The notes under the pieces were generated by a model, which saw only the letters and a program-made list of their open reading frames with translations, had not been told where the DNA came from and did no database searches. From DAITQM01 sp036832975 (GTDB lineage Bacteria; Pseudomonadota; Gammaproteobacteria; Xanthomonadales; Wenzhouxiangellaceae), in NCBI GenBank assembly GCA_036832975.1, contig DAITQM010000009.1, forward strand, positions 22,789 through 86,788: 64,000 nt of DNA, given 5' to 3'. Below are positions 24,975 through 34,290 of the stretch, one piece after another. Positions within the stretch are counted from its first letter, which is position 1. Each line of letters opens with the position of its first letter. The position numbers and the translations under genes were made by a program.

Positions 24975-27812
24975 TCATTTCGTCTCGCTCATCGCCGTCA
25001 ACACTTTACTCAGAGGATCGGCCGGCCCGCGGCTGAGCCGCAGGGCTTGCACGTGTTGGCGCTCGACGTCGGCTTCGATCCCGGATGCCGGAGCGCGGGC
25101 CAGTCGGCAGGCGGCGAGCGCGCCGCGCGCGGCAAGCACGTCCGGATGATCGGCGGCGAGGCGGGTGCCGAGAATCAGGTTGGCCTGCGCCAGTTGCGAC
25201 AGCGCCACTTCGGGCTGCGCCCGGGCGCAATTGGCGATGCCCCACCACATCAGCGTTTGGGCCAGCGCCGGGTGCGCTTCGCCCAAGGCGCGGCGGCGTA
25301 GATCGTATGCTTCACGGAACATATCCAGTGCCTGATCGCGTTTGTCCTGATAAAAAAACACGCGGCCGATATTGTTCAGCGCGTAACCGCGCGCCGGGTG
25401 GTCCGTATCCAGGATGCCGTCTTGTATCTGCAACGACTCCCGGTAATAACGCAACGCCTTGTCGAGGTCGCCGCGGGCTTCGGCGACAAGCCCAAGGTTG
25501 TTCAAATTACCGGCGACGTTGAGATGGTTGCGGCCCAGAGCCGCCTGGTGGATGTCCAAGGCCCTGTTGAATAGCCGCTCCGCCTCGTCCGGGTCGTGGC
25601 GGCGCAGGCGCACCAGGCCGAGGTTGTTCAGCGTTTTGGCAATCGTCGGGTTGCCGGCCGCGAGCACCTGGTCATAGATCGCCAGTGCTTCGCGCAACGC
25701 GGCCTCGGCATCGAGGTCGTGACCCATATCGTAGAGGAGGGCGCCGAAGTTGCTCAAGCTGTCGGCGGTAAAACGATGGCGATCACCCAACACTTTGCGG
25801 CGCAGGGCGATGGTCTCTTTGAATTCGGCGGCGGCTTGCGGGTAGCGGGCCAAGGCATAGAGCGCCGCGGCGTGGGCGTCCATGGCGCGCGCCAGTTCGG
25901 GCAGATTGCGGTGCGGCAGGCGGCGGTGGGCGTCGATGGCCTGCGCGTAGCGGCTTGCCGCTTGCTGCAGGTCGCCGTTGGACCAGTGCCAGGATCCGGA
26001 GCGCAGCAAGACTTCGGCCTGCAACGCGGCGTTTTCGGGAGCGGCTTGGGCGACGGATTGTTCCGCGGCGGCGAATTCGGCGCCGGCTGCCGGCAGATCG
26101 CCGAGGTGCTGTAGTGTGGTGCCGTAGGCCAGGTGGACGCGCGTTTTGAGGTCGGCCGGCTCCGCGCCGGTCATCAGTTCGACAGTTTGTCTAAGGTGGG
26201 CGCGCGACGCTTTGAGGTCGGCCTTCAGAAACAACGTCTGGCCGACGAGCAGGCGAGCTTCGATCACCCGCTCTGTATCGCCCGTCGCGGCCGCCAGTTC
26301 CTGCGCGTTCTCCGCCAATTCCAGGGCGCTTTGGTATTCACCGAGATTGCTGTACACCTCGGCCAGCGCCGAGACCAGCGGGTATCGGCCCTGCGGATCG
26401 AGCGTGTCGTTATTGGCCAGTTGGGCCCGCCCTTGGTCGAGCAATTCGCGCGCCGTCGGGGTGTTTCCCGCGGTGCGGGTGCGATCAGCGCCGGCGAACA
26501 GCGCGGAGAGAAATCCCGCCGTCGTTTCGGCGCGCGTTAAATGGCGCTCGCTGGCGGCGAGGGCCAGGGCGGTTCGCCGGCCCTCCACGGCGAGCAGAGT
26601 GCCGAGGCCAAGCACCACAGTGGCAACGGCGCCGCCAGCCGCGATCCACCGCCAGTTGCGGCGCATGAACTTGCGGACCCGATAGCCGGCGGATGGCGGT
26701 TTGGCATAGACCGGGCGGTGGCTGCCGAGAGCACGCAGGTCGCGGATCAGGCGATCGACGTTCAGATAGCGCTCTTCGGCTTCGTAGCGCACGCAGCGGG
26801 CGATGATCCAGTCGAATTCCGGCGGCCGGCGCCGCCGGCCCGGCAATGCCGGCAAATTCGGTGGACCCTGACGGATCGCTTCGAGATAGCCGGCGATCGG
26901 GTCCGCATGCGGGTCCTGCGCAGCATGGGGGTCCGGCGCTGGCGGCGGGCCGGCGGCACGCCCGAAAGGCGCTCGGCCGCTCAGCATTTCAAAGAGCATC
27001 ACGCCGAGCGCGAAAATATCGCTGCCGATCCCGACCGGCCGCCCGGCGATCTGCTCGGGGCTGGCATAGCCGGGGGTGTATGAGCGGCTGGACGCTGCGT
27101 CGGCGTCGGGACGATGTTCGGAGAGCAAGCGGGCGATACCGAAATCCAGCAGCTTCGGCTGCAGCGCCCCGCTTTGCGGGTCCGGTTGCAGGACGATATT
27201 CGCCGGTTTGAGATCGCCGTGGACGACCAGTTTGCGATGGGCGTAAGCCACCGCCTCGCAAATGTTCAAAAACAGGCCGAGGCATACGTGCCAGTCTGGC
27301 CGGTCGGCGCCGCAATGGCTCGACAGCGGCAGCCCCGCGACGTGCTCCATCACCAGATAAAGCCAGCCTTCCGGGCTGCGGCCGGCGTCGAGCAGGTGGG
27401 CGATGCCGGGATGATCGAGGTCCGCGAGGATGCGCTGCTCGCGAGCGAACGCGGTGGCGAAGGTGCCACCGGTGATCAGCGGTTCGAGTATTTTGATCGC
27501 GACCTGGCGCTCGAAGGCCCCGTCGCACCGGTCGGCGAGATAAACCGTGCCGGTGCCGCCGGCGCCGAGCGCGTGCCGCACCTGCCACGGGCCGATCCGT
27601 GCCCCCGGCGCCGGGCCTGTGGCGTCGGGCAGCGGGGGGCGGTCCAGCGGATTGTCCCGCCGATTGTGATAATCCAGCAGGCTCTCCAACTCGAGGCGCA
27701 TTTCGCCCGATAAATCGTGTTGTGCCGCCAGCCAGTCGCGTCTCAAGTCGGCGGGCAGACCGGCCGCTTCATGGAACAGGTTCCAGAGCTGTTTCCACGC
27801 TTCGGGTTTCAC
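24975..27812 (-). CDS. Ser/Thr protein kinase with TM segment and TPR repeats
   Basis: 945 residues from a GTG start. A short N-terminal helical region precedes a protein-kinase domain (about 74-365): glycine loop LGAGGTGTVYLAD, K107 in VAIKIL, catalytic HGDLKPANIVL at 198 onward (HGD in place of HRD), and DFG at 223-225. One membrane helix lies at about 390-410 (WIAAGGAVATVVLGLGTLLA). The rest is tetratricopeptide repeats (for example NNLGLVRLRRHDPDEAERLF), probably periplasmic. Divergent from an ECF sigma gene 99 bp away, a common pairing in which the kinase may modulate the sigma factor. Confidence 0.92.
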   Translation of the reverse strand: MKPEAWKQLWNLFHEAAGLPADLRRDWLAAQHDLSGEMRLELESLLDYHNRRDNPLDRPPLPDATGPAPGARIGPWQVRHALGAGGTGTVYLADRCDGAFERQVAIKILEPLITGGTFATAFAREQRILADLDHPGIAHLLDAGRSPEGWLYLVMEHVAGLPLSSHCGADRPDWHVCLGLFLNICEAVAYAHRKLVVHGDLKPANIVLQPDPQSGALQPKLLDFGIARLLSEHRPDADAASSRSYTPGYASPEQIAGRPVGIGSDIFALGVMLFEMLSGRAPFGRAAGPPPAPDPHAAQDPHADPIAGYLEAIRQGPPNLPALPGRRRRPPEFDWIIARCVRYEAEERYLNVDRLIRDLRALGSHRPVYAKPPSAGYRVRKFMRRNWRWIAAGGAVATVVLGLGTLLAVEGRRTALALAASERHLTRAETTAGFLSALFAGADRTRTAGNTPTARELLDQGRAQLANNDTLDPQGRYPLVSALAEVYSNLGEYQSALELAENAQELAAATGDTERVIEARLLVGQTLFLKADLKASRAHLRQTVELMTGAEPADLKTRVHLAYGTTLQHLGDLPAAGAEFAAAEQSVAQAAPENAALQAEVLLRSGSWHWSNGDLQQAASRYAQAIDAHRRLPHRNLPELARAMDAHAAALYALARYPQAAAEFKETIALRRKVLGDRHRFTADSLSNFGALLYDMGHDLDAEAALREALAIYDQVLAAGNPTIAKTLNNLGLVRLRRHDPDEAERLFNRALDIHQAALGRNHLNVAGNLNNLGLVAEARGDLDKALRYYRESLQIQDGILDTDHPARGYALNNIGRVFFYQDKRDQALDMFREAYDLRRRALGEAHPALAQTLMWWGIANCARAQPEVALSQLAQANLILGTRLAADHPDVLAARGALAACRLARAPASGIEADVERQHVQALRLSRGPADPLSKVLTAMSETK

Positions 27813-27911
27813 GGGAATATCCGCTGCCGATATTCAACTTGTGTACGACAAGCCGGCATTATGGCATGATGCAGACTAGAATCGATATCAAATGACGGGG
27901 GTGGCGATCCC

Positions 27912-28475
27912 TTGATCGAGCGGGAACACGGCATCCGTCCGGCCGGGACGGGGGGCGACAACCGGCCGCCTGGCGACCAGTTATCCGCCGGCATTTACCG
28001 TGAATTGCACGCCCTGGCCCGCCATTGCCTGGCGCGTGAACACGGGCCGTGCACGCTGTCGCCGGCGACGCTGGTCCACGAAGCGTATTTGCGTCTGAAC
28101 GGTGGCGTCGCGCCGGCCGCGGCTGACCGCCGGCACTTCTTCGCCCTGGCCGCCATCGCTATGCGCCGGATCCTGGTCGATCATGCGCGCGCCAAACGCG
28201 CCGGTAAACGAATACCGGTGCAGTACCTGTGCACCTATTACGACGATCAACACCGGCTTGAGGAGCACTCGCTCGCCGCCGAGCAATTACTGCACCTGGA
28301 TCAGGCCCTCGAGCGGCTTGGCGGGATCGACCCGCAGATGGTCAAGGTCGTCGAATTGCGCTACTTCGCGGGTTTAGGCGTCGATGCAACGGCGGCGGCG
28401 TTGGAGTGCTCGCCGCGCACGGTCAATCGCCTGTGGACTGCCGCCCGTGCCTGGCTGGCACGAGAATTGGGCTGA
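27912..28475 (+). CDS. ECF-type RNA polymerase sigma factor
   Basis: 187 residues from a TTG start; no ATG or GTG is available in frame before the conserved part, and GGGGGTGG (27896-27903) is a good ribosome site. Region 2 is at about 20-90 (HALARHCLAREHGPCTLSPA, MRRILVDHARAKRAGKR), and region 4 at about 130-187 (VVELRYFAGLGVDATAAALE, then SPRTVNRLWTAARAWL). This subfamily is typically encoded next to TPR-type Ser/Thr kinases and lacks a classical anti-sigma partner. No anti-sigma gene is seen here. It stands directly upstream of the 28673-38233 gene run. Confidence 0.92.
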   Translation: MIEREHGIRPAGTGGDNRPPGDQLSAGIYRELHALARHCLAREHGPCTLSPATLVHEAYLRLNGGVAPAAADRRHFFALAAIAMRRILVDHARAKRAGKRIPVQYLCTYYDDQHRLEEHSLAAEQLLHLDQALERLGGIDPQMVKVVELRYFAGLGVDATAAALECSPRTVNRLWTAARAWLARELG

Positions 28476-28672
28476 CCCCGCTTTACCGCTTCGTGCCCGG
28501 TGCCATAAAGGCACATTATTGGTACCGGGTCCAATCCAGCCCGTTTCACAGCGCCTTTTGTTCTGACGGCCGAATGCTTTTGTCGCGGGGCGTTCCTGCG
28601 GCGGGCGCCTGGCGCGATTTTCCGGCTTTTACGCATTAAGCGGGTAGGGAACCATCGCGCAGGTCAAATACA

Positions 28673-30538
28673 GTGAAAGATCGTCCTACCCTCCGACCAC
28701 CGGCGGTGAAGTCCGCGTCGCGGCTGCCACTCGTCATCCCGGCACTGCTTTTGTCCTCGGTCCTGGCCGCCACCGCTCAGGCGCAGACCGTCTATACCGC
28801 TCTGGTCGGCGATCCCGCGGTTTTCAATCATTACCCCGGGCCGAACGGCCTGGTGGGCGACGGCGACGATGTGGTCAGCGGTGATGTGACCTCGATCATC
28901 GGCTCCGATCCGAATTATTTTGCCGCCTTCAGCTTCGCTGCGGCGCAGTCGCCGGCGGCGGCCGCCGATCCGGCCATCCCGACAGGTTTCGACACGATCG
29001 CTTTTATCCAAGGAACGGCGACTACCGACGATGCCGTTGTCGCCGGCGGTGGGGGGTCGTTGTTTCAGGCACTCGCTATCCAGATCAGCCAACCGGTACA
29101 AGGGGCGCCGCTGCCGGGTGGCGCAACCGGCGCGGCGATCGCCGCCGTCAATGGCGGTGGTTACAACCCGGCGACCGGCGCCGTCACGACCGATCTCGGC
29201 ATCCAGATCACCGTCCCGGTGTTTCCGATCCCGGTTCCTGTGACCTCGATGACGGCCGCCGGGACGGCGTTCGTGGTTCCCGCGGCGGATTTCGGCATGG
29301 GTGCGCCGACCGGCAATCCTTATGTCGATACCGTGCTCGTGCCGAAAGCCGCGGCGTTGAATGCCTCATCGTTGCTGTTTGTCGATGTGCAGGGCACCGA
29401 ACCGGTGACCGGCGTCGCCTATCGCGTGGTGTTTGCCGGCGTCGCCGGCGTACCGGGCGCCGAACAGGCCGACCTGACGCTCACCAAAACCAGTTCGGCG
29501 GCCGGTCCCGTGGCACCCGGTGGCACGGTGGATTTCATGCTGACGGCCGATAACAGCGGTCCGGCCGATGCCACCGGCGTCACGGCCTTCGATCGCCTGC
29601 CGCCCGGTGTCGTCTGGCAAAACGACGATTGCGGCGCCGGCCCGCCGGATGGCAACGGCACACTGGTCTGGAATTTGGGTGCGCTGGCTGCGGCGGCGGC
29701 ACCCGCGGTGTGCAACATCACGGTCCAATTCGCCGGCAGCGTCCTTTTCGACCGCCGCAACGGCGCCGCGGTTTACGGCTCGCAGTTCGATCCCGTGACC
29801 GCCGATAACATCGCCGAACTGCCCGTCGCCGTGCAGGCAGCGGCGCAAAATGGCCTCCAGCAGGCCACCGACCTCAGCCCGCCGACTTTGTTGCCGTCCG
29901 ATATCGACTGTGACAATTGCCTGGGCGGCGACCAGACCATCGCCGACAACTTCACGGTCTTCACCGCCGGCACAGTGGATCAAATTCGCTTTTTCGGTTT
30001 CTATTTCGACCCGGCGAGCGGCGGGACCGCGGCATTCCCCGATCAGTTCACCGTGCAGATCCACGCGAGTCAAAGGACTTCCGGCGCGCCGGATGTCGCG
30101 GGTGTCCCCGGTCCGCTGGTCGCAACGGTGACGGCCCCGGTGAACCGTGAATTGACCGGTAACAATATCTTCGGCATCCCGGAATACCGCTACACGATCT
30201 CGACCTCGCTGAATTTGGCGCGCGGCGAATATTGGCTGGTGGTGTTCAACGATTCGAGCGCCGCCGGCGGCGCGCTGGATTGGTTCTGGGCGCTTGGCGT
30301 CCCCGACGCCGGGGGTCGGACGATCGCCGGCATCGCCGGCTCCACGACAACGCCGCCGGTGGGCTTCTGGTCGCCCAACCCAGGGTTCGAGATGGCGTTC
30401 GAGTTGGGCGGTACGGGACTGAGCCCACCGGTTGAAGTTCCGGCATTCGGCAAGTCCGGCCTACTGCTTCTCATCATGGTGCTCGGGGCGGCGGCATGGG
30501 GCCGTTTTCGGTACAGGCGGGGCGGAGAGCGGACATGA
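28673..30538 (+). CDS. Exported DUF11 surface protein with C-terminal anchor
   Basis: 621 residues from a GTG start. A signal peptide (about 12-37, ending TAQAQ) is followed by a domain I do not recognise and one DUF11 module at about 265-355 (ADLTLTKTSSAAGPVAPGG, FDRLPPGVVWQ). The C-terminus is a sorting-like tail: VPAFGKSG, a hydrophobic helix and a basic end, RFRYRR. This resembles the IPTL/PEP-CTERM class and recurs in two other proteins of the window. It is the first gene of the run and overlaps the next by ATGA. 28476-28672 shows no gene. Confidence 0.8.
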   Translation: MKDRPTLRPPAVKSASRLPLVIPALLLSSVLAATAQAQTVYTALVGDPAVFNHYPGPNGLVGDGDDVVSGDVTSIIGSDPNYFAAFSFAAAQSPAAAADPAIPTGFDTIAFIQGTATTDDAVVAGGGGSLFQALAIQISQPVQGAPLPGGATGAAIAAVNGGGYNPATGAVTTDLGIQITVPVFPIPVPVTSMTAAGTAFVVPAADFGMGAPTGNPYVDTVLVPKAAALNASSLLFVDVQGTEPVTGVAYRVVFAGVAGVPGAEQADLTLTKTSSAAGPVAPGGTVDFMLTADNSGPADATGVTAFDRLPPGVVWQNDDCGAGPPDGNGTLVWNLGALAAAAAPAVCNITVQFAGSVLFDRRNGAAVYGSQFDPVTADNIAELPVAVQAAAQNGLQQATDLSPPTLLPSDIDCDNCLGGDQTIADNFTVFTAGTVDQIRFFGFYFDPASGGTAAFPDQFTVQIHASQRTSGAPDVAGVPGPLVATVTAPVNRELTGNNIFGIPEYRYTISTSLNLARGEYWLVVFNDSSAAGGALDWFWALGVPDAGGRTIAGIAGSTTTPPVGFWSPNPGFEMAFELGGTGLSPPVEVPAFGKSGLLLLIMVLGAAAWGRFRYRRGGERT

Positions 30539-31551
30539 CGGCGGCCGATGCACCGCTGACCGCGTTTTTCCAGGCGACACCGCTGCGCCGAAAGACGTAT
30601 CGCAGAATCCGGCAGGTGTTCGATGAAGCGGCGGACTATTCGCGGTCCCGATTCGAACAGTTCACGCGGCGCTTCGCGGCGCCGCTGGCCGGCGACCTCG
30701 AACGCGCGTTGCGTTTCCCGAAGCTCGACAACATGAGCCGCGACGGCGCGGCTTCCAGGATCCTCGCCGCCGCCGCCGTCGATCTCGAACCGGATAAGGA
30801 ACTGCTGCTCGAACTAGGCTACATCATGCAGTTGGGCAACGCCCACATGCTGTTGATCGACGAGGTGATCGATAACAAATTCGACGGCGATCCCGGCCGC
30901 GCCGACCTGCTGCCGGTGGCCGATACGTTCTACCTCGAATTCATCATCGAGATGCAGCGCCTCGTGGGCCACGATCCAGGTTTGAACGCCCGGCTGCGCG
31001 ATCTTTATCAGGATGCTTACCAGGCGATCGCCTGGGAAGAACACCGCCACGTCGCCCGCTTGAGCGGCTACGGCCCGGAAGACTTCGTCAAGATTCAGCA
31101 GAAGTGCGCGCCGCTCAAGTTGGTTTTTTATCCGATCCTGCGGGCCCGGGGCCGCCTCGATATGGAGAGCGCCATCGGCCGGGTGATCGACGAATTCGTG
31201 CTTTCCTGCCTGCTGCTCGACGATTTCAACGATTGGCGGGAAGATCTGCACAACCGGCGTTATACCTGGCCGCTGACGCTCGGTCTGGCCCGTCTCGGTA
31301 TCAACGAGACCGCCGTGATCCCCCCGCTCAGCGAAACGTTTCTCCAGCGCCTCGAAAGGGCGATGTGCGCATCCGAAGTGCCGCTTCAGGTCTATCGCCG
31401 TTCTCTGGCCGCCCTCGAAACGGCGCGCGCCGGCGCCGAATCGGTGCTGCCGACCACGGCATTGTTGCTCGGTGAACGCCTCACCGAACTGCGCCGCGGT
31501 GTACGCCGCCTGATCCAGGCTCAGAACCTAATGTTGGACAGCGCCGCGTAG
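30535..31551 (+). CDS. Class-I isoprenoid-synthase-fold enzyme (ComQ-like candidate)
   Basis: 338 residues, all-helical in appearance, without signal peptide. Two aspartate-rich motifs sit where prenyl synthases bind Mg-diphosphate: D109-E-x-x-D113 (LLIDEVIDNKFD) and D229-D-x-x-D233 (LLLDDFNDWREDL), 120 residues apart, the second followed by NRRYTWPL. This supports a trans-isoprenyl-synthase fold, but the sequence is far from FPP/GPP synthases: the first motif is DExxD, and the usual GKxxR start is absent. The next gene encodes a 49-residue peptide with Trp third from the end. That pairing is like ComQ/ComX, where a protein of this fold prenylates Trp. It could instead make a small terpenoid. 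It is translationally coupled to the DUF11 gene. Confidence 0.75.
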   Translation: MTAADAPLTAFFQATPLRRKTYRRIRQVFDEAADYSRSRFEQFTRRFAAPLAGDLERALRFPKLDNMSRDGAASRILAAAAVDLEPDKELLLELGYIMQLGNAHMLLIDEVIDNKFDGDPGRADLLPVADTFYLEFIIEMQRLVGHDPGLNARLRDLYQDAYQAIAWEEHRHVARLSGYGPEDFVKIQQKCAPLKLVFYPILRARGRLDMESAIGRVIDEFVLSCLLLDDFNDWREDLHNRRYTWPLTLGLARLGINETAVIPPLSETFLQRLERAMCASEVPLQVYRRSLAALETARAGAESVLPTTALLLGERLTELRRGVRRLIQAQNLMLDSAA

Positions 31552-31586
31552 TGCCTTGGTGAGGAATCTGAACTTGGAGCATTGTG

Positions 31587-31736
31587 ATGGAAGAATTGTT
31601 TGACGAACTCGGAATCGACATGCAGCAGCATCTGCAACTGCTGTACACACTCGATCTTGACCAACTCGCCGCGGAAGTGGTGCGGGGATTGCTCGATCTG
31701 GTGCCGCTGGCCGGTGGCGGATCATGGGAGCTTTGA
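31587..31736 (+). CDS. 49-residue peptide, candidate prenylated (ComX-like) precursor
   Basis: Starts MEELFDELGIDMQQHLQLLY and ends PLAGGGSWEL. GGAG at 31576-31579 precedes the ATG by 7 bp, and the stop is 2 bp before the next ATG, so it is embedded in the operon. No signal peptide; the first 39 residues are acidic and helical like a leader, then comes a short Gly-rich tail with the only Trp at W47, third from the C-terminus. ComX of B. subtilis 168 is likewise about 55 residues with its modified Trp third from the end. The gene directly follows the isoprenoid-synthase-like gene. The product and modification are inferred; a Nif11-type or other RiPP precursor or a plain small protein are alternatives. 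Confidence 0.62.
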   Translation: MEELFDELGIDMQQHLQLLYTLDLDQLAAEVVRGLLDLVPLAGGGSWEL

Positions 31737-31738
31737 CG

Positions 31739-33061
31739 ATGAAACACTTGTTGCTAACGGCGGCAATCGTCGCCGCGGTTTTGTCAGGCGCCGCTGCCGG
31801 CGGCGATGCCTGGGTCGGCCTGGACACCGTTTCCGGTAACCTGGCACTGGAAGTGAAATTGGGTTATAGAGACGGCAGCAACGAGCTGCTTTATGCCGGC
31901 TTGTGGAACAGTGGGCCGAACACCAACGTCATCGAAGTTAAAAACCTGCAGGCGAGCCCCGCCGGGGTGTCCGTCGGTATGAGCGTGGACAATGCCGACA
32001 ACGGGGCGCTGTTTGCCATGGGCGATTGGTGCATTGGCCCCACTTTCGCCGTGCTGCCTTATGTCAAAGACTTCAATGTCAACGTTCTGCGCTACAACCT
32101 CGGCGACGGAACGGTGGCGACATTGCAGATCCCGGCATCGACGGCGGATCAATACACCTCGACCGACTGCTTCACGCTGAACAACAGCAGCGAGTTCGTC
32201 ATCGCGGCCAATAATTTCGATCAGAAACGGCTCGACTATTTCCGCAGCCTTGACGCGGGACTGAGCTGGAGCCTGTCTCTCACCTACAAACCGCCCGGCG
32301 CTGACATCATCGACGCATTCGCCGGCGGATTCCGCGACACTCACGGGGCCATCGACGACCAATTGATCGGCAGCACTTATCAGCGTGCCGACGGTGCTCT
32401 GGAATCGGTGGGCCTCGATTGGGCAGGAAACGTGTCGGGGCTGACGCCGCATGGGGATCATTCGAGCTTTGTCGGCAACGGTTTTCTAAAAGAAACGGAT
32501 GGCCTGCAATTTAATCCCTTCGCCTTAGGCGTGGTCAACCTCGGCAGCGAGGTCGCGGCTGGATCGATCGACATGGCCGATGGTACTTTCGATTTCACTT
32601 TCGTCAATAGCGTTGCCCCCGGATTGTTTTTACCGTTCCAAGGAGTCACACTCTCGCCCTTCGATAACAAAGGAAATGCCGAGGTTCACTATTTCTCTTC
32701 CCGTCATGCCCGGATTTTATTCGATAGCGGTTTGGGCGCGCCTGAATTGATCGGCGGTTATCCTTTCCAGGATAACGGCGGACCGGTGGACAGCGCGGCC
32801 AGTTCGGAGTTGGCGCGGATCTTTGTCGCCGGCATATATCAAGGCGGTAACCGCGGCGCCGGCGGGCCGGTGACGGCGGTGGCGACGCTCGATCCAGCCG
32901 TCGTTATTGCCGGCGGAGGGGCGGCCGCCGTTCCGGCGCTCGATCTTCGCATGTTGGTACTCCTCGGCGCGCTGCTGCTGGTGGCCGGTGGCCTGGTACT
33001 GCGTCGCCAGTCGAGTATGGGAACCCAGGTCGATGTGAGAGAATCGCGGTGGGGCGGGTAG
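31739..33061 (+). CDS. Exported protein with C-terminal sorting-like anchor
   Basis: 440 residues, ATG 31739. A signal peptide (MKHLLLTAAIVAAVLSGAAAG) leads a long beta-rich region with no family I recognise. The C-terminus has VPALDLRM, a hydrophobic segment (LVLLGALLLVAGGLVL) and RRQSS, the same layout as the DUF11 proteins at 28673 and 45770. It begins 2 bp after the small peptide gene and overlaps the next by 13 bp. Probably displayed on, or released from, the cell envelope. Confidence 0.72.
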   Translation: MKHLLLTAAIVAAVLSGAAAGGDAWVGLDTVSGNLALEVKLGYRDGSNELLYAGLWNSGPNTNVIEVKNLQASPAGVSVGMSVDNADNGALFAMGDWCIGPTFAVLPYVKDFNVNVLRYNLGDGTVATLQIPASTADQYTSTDCFTLNNSSEFVIAANNFDQKRLDYFRSLDAGLSWSLSLTYKPPGADIIDAFAGGFRDTHGAIDDQLIGSTYQRADGALESVGLDWAGNVSGLTPHGDHSSFVGNGFLKETDGLQFNPFALGVVNLGSEVAAGSIDMADGTFDFTFVNSVAPGLFLPFQGVTLSPFDNKGNAEVHYFSSRHARILFDSGLGAPELIGGYPFQDNGGPVDSAASSELARIFVAGIYQGGNRGAGGPVTAVATLDPAVVIAGGGAAAVPALDLRMLVLLGALLLVAGGLVLRRQSSMGTQVDVRESRWGG

Positions 33062-34290
33062 GTGGGTTAATTTTGGGGCTGGCCACCGCGTTGCTGCCGT
33101 GCACTGCAGCGTTCGCGGTGTATCACCAGCCGGTGCAACTGCGCACCGCAAAGGGCGAGGTGATCCCGCGCAGCAGTTTGTCGTTTACACCGTCCGCGGG
33201 CGGTGACGTGACGGACGGTCCGGTCGCGATCGAGCAGGATGACAAAGACCCCGGCCTGATCTGGCTGGTATTCCCCGGCGACGCTGCGGTGCCTGGGACG
33301 CTGACGATTGCTGCGGCGGATCGGCAACTCGTGATTGAGTTGCCGGTTGCCGTGGCGGGTGAAACAGTGGTCGTCGATGTCGAATCCGGTACGGCGCAAC
33401 TGACAGCGTCCACCGGCAGTAGCGCGATCAACGACGAGATCAACGACGATAGGGCGGTCGGCCAGTCCACGAACGATCATCACGCATCGGAAACGGCTGA
33501 CGGTTTCGATATCACGCCTTACCTCACGCCGCTCGAGATCGGCCCGCGCGCCGAAATCGGCACCGAAACCCTGGGGCAAAAAGCGGTGAAAGGCGTGGTC
33601 GGTACAGCGCTCGGCGGCTTTCTAGGCGGCGGCACGCGCCGCTCGTCTTCCGCCGCCGGCGGGCCGAAGACAAAACGCGACCCAGCACGCCGCGCGGCAC
33701 CCTTGATCGTGAACAATCAGGAAGCAGAAATCACGCTCGGCCTGCGGTCCATCTGGACCGACGACGGGTTGTTGATCAGTTGCAATATCGAAGAGGCCGA
33801 TGAGCGCGGCACGTTCCACTATATTTACCTACTGGACGAGGCTGGACGGCTTTTAGCGCCGAAGAAGTTCGAAATCTTCAAAATCTGGCAGCAGCATACG
33901 CTGACCGTCAGTTGGACGCGCAGCGAATATGTCGATGGCGCTTTAGTAAGCCGGACGTCAGGGGGGTGGAGCGAGCGTTGGACGACCGATCTCGGTACGT
34001 TTACCCGCCACGCCGGTGGTGAAACTACCGCTGCACCTGGTCTGTGGCAATTGGCCGGTTACGACCGGGCCCACGCCGGGTTGCGGAGGATCGGCGCCTT
34101 GTTTGAACTGAGCCCCGAACAATTCGCCGCCCTCGGCCGGGCGACACTGGTGGTCCACATCACCCGGCCCCGCCTCGATCCAGTCGTGACGGTGCCGTTC
34201 GCCGCATCGCTCTTCCCGGCCGGCGCCGACTCCCCCGATCTGATGCACTTTGTGACGCCAGTAATGATTCCTCCGGAAGAAGACCCATGA
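33049..34290 (+). CDS. Exported protein of unknown function
   Basis: 413 residues from a GTG start that overlaps the previous gene by 13 bp. The N-terminal segment MGRVGGLILGLATALLPCTA ending AFA looks like a signal peptide. A Gly-rich hydrophobic stretch (GVVGTALGGFLGGGTRR) near residue 185 and a basic segment follow; the C-terminal half is predicted beta-rich (ITLGLRSIWTDDGLLISCNI). I recognise no family. The stop overlaps the next start in ATGA. Confidence 0.7.
   Translation: MGRVGGLILGLATALLPCTAAFAVYHQPVQLRTAKGEVIPRSSLSFTPSAGGDVTDGPVAIEQDDKDPGLIWLVFPGDAAVPGTLTIAAADRQLVIELPVAVAGETVVVDVESGTAQLTASTGSSAINDEINDDRAVGQSTNDHHASETADGFDITPYLTPLEIGPRAEIGTETLGQKAVKGVVGTALGGFLGGGTRRSSSAAGGPKTKRDPARRAAPLIVNNQEAEITLGLRSIWTDDGLLISCNIEEADERGTFHYIYLLDEAGRLLAPKKFEIFKIWQQHTLTVSWTRSEYVDGALVSRTSGGWSERWTTDLGTFTRHAGGETTAAPGLWQLAGYDRAHAGLRRIGALFELSPEQFAALGRATLVVHITRPRLDPVVTVPFAASLFPAGADSPDLMHFVTPVMIPPEEDP

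Noticed and set aside
31587..31736. Small gene as merely a translational-coupling leader
   Set aside because: It is longer than needed, has its own GGAG site and a coherent leader-plus-tail layout next to an isoprenoid-type enzyme. The alternative is not excluded but explains less.
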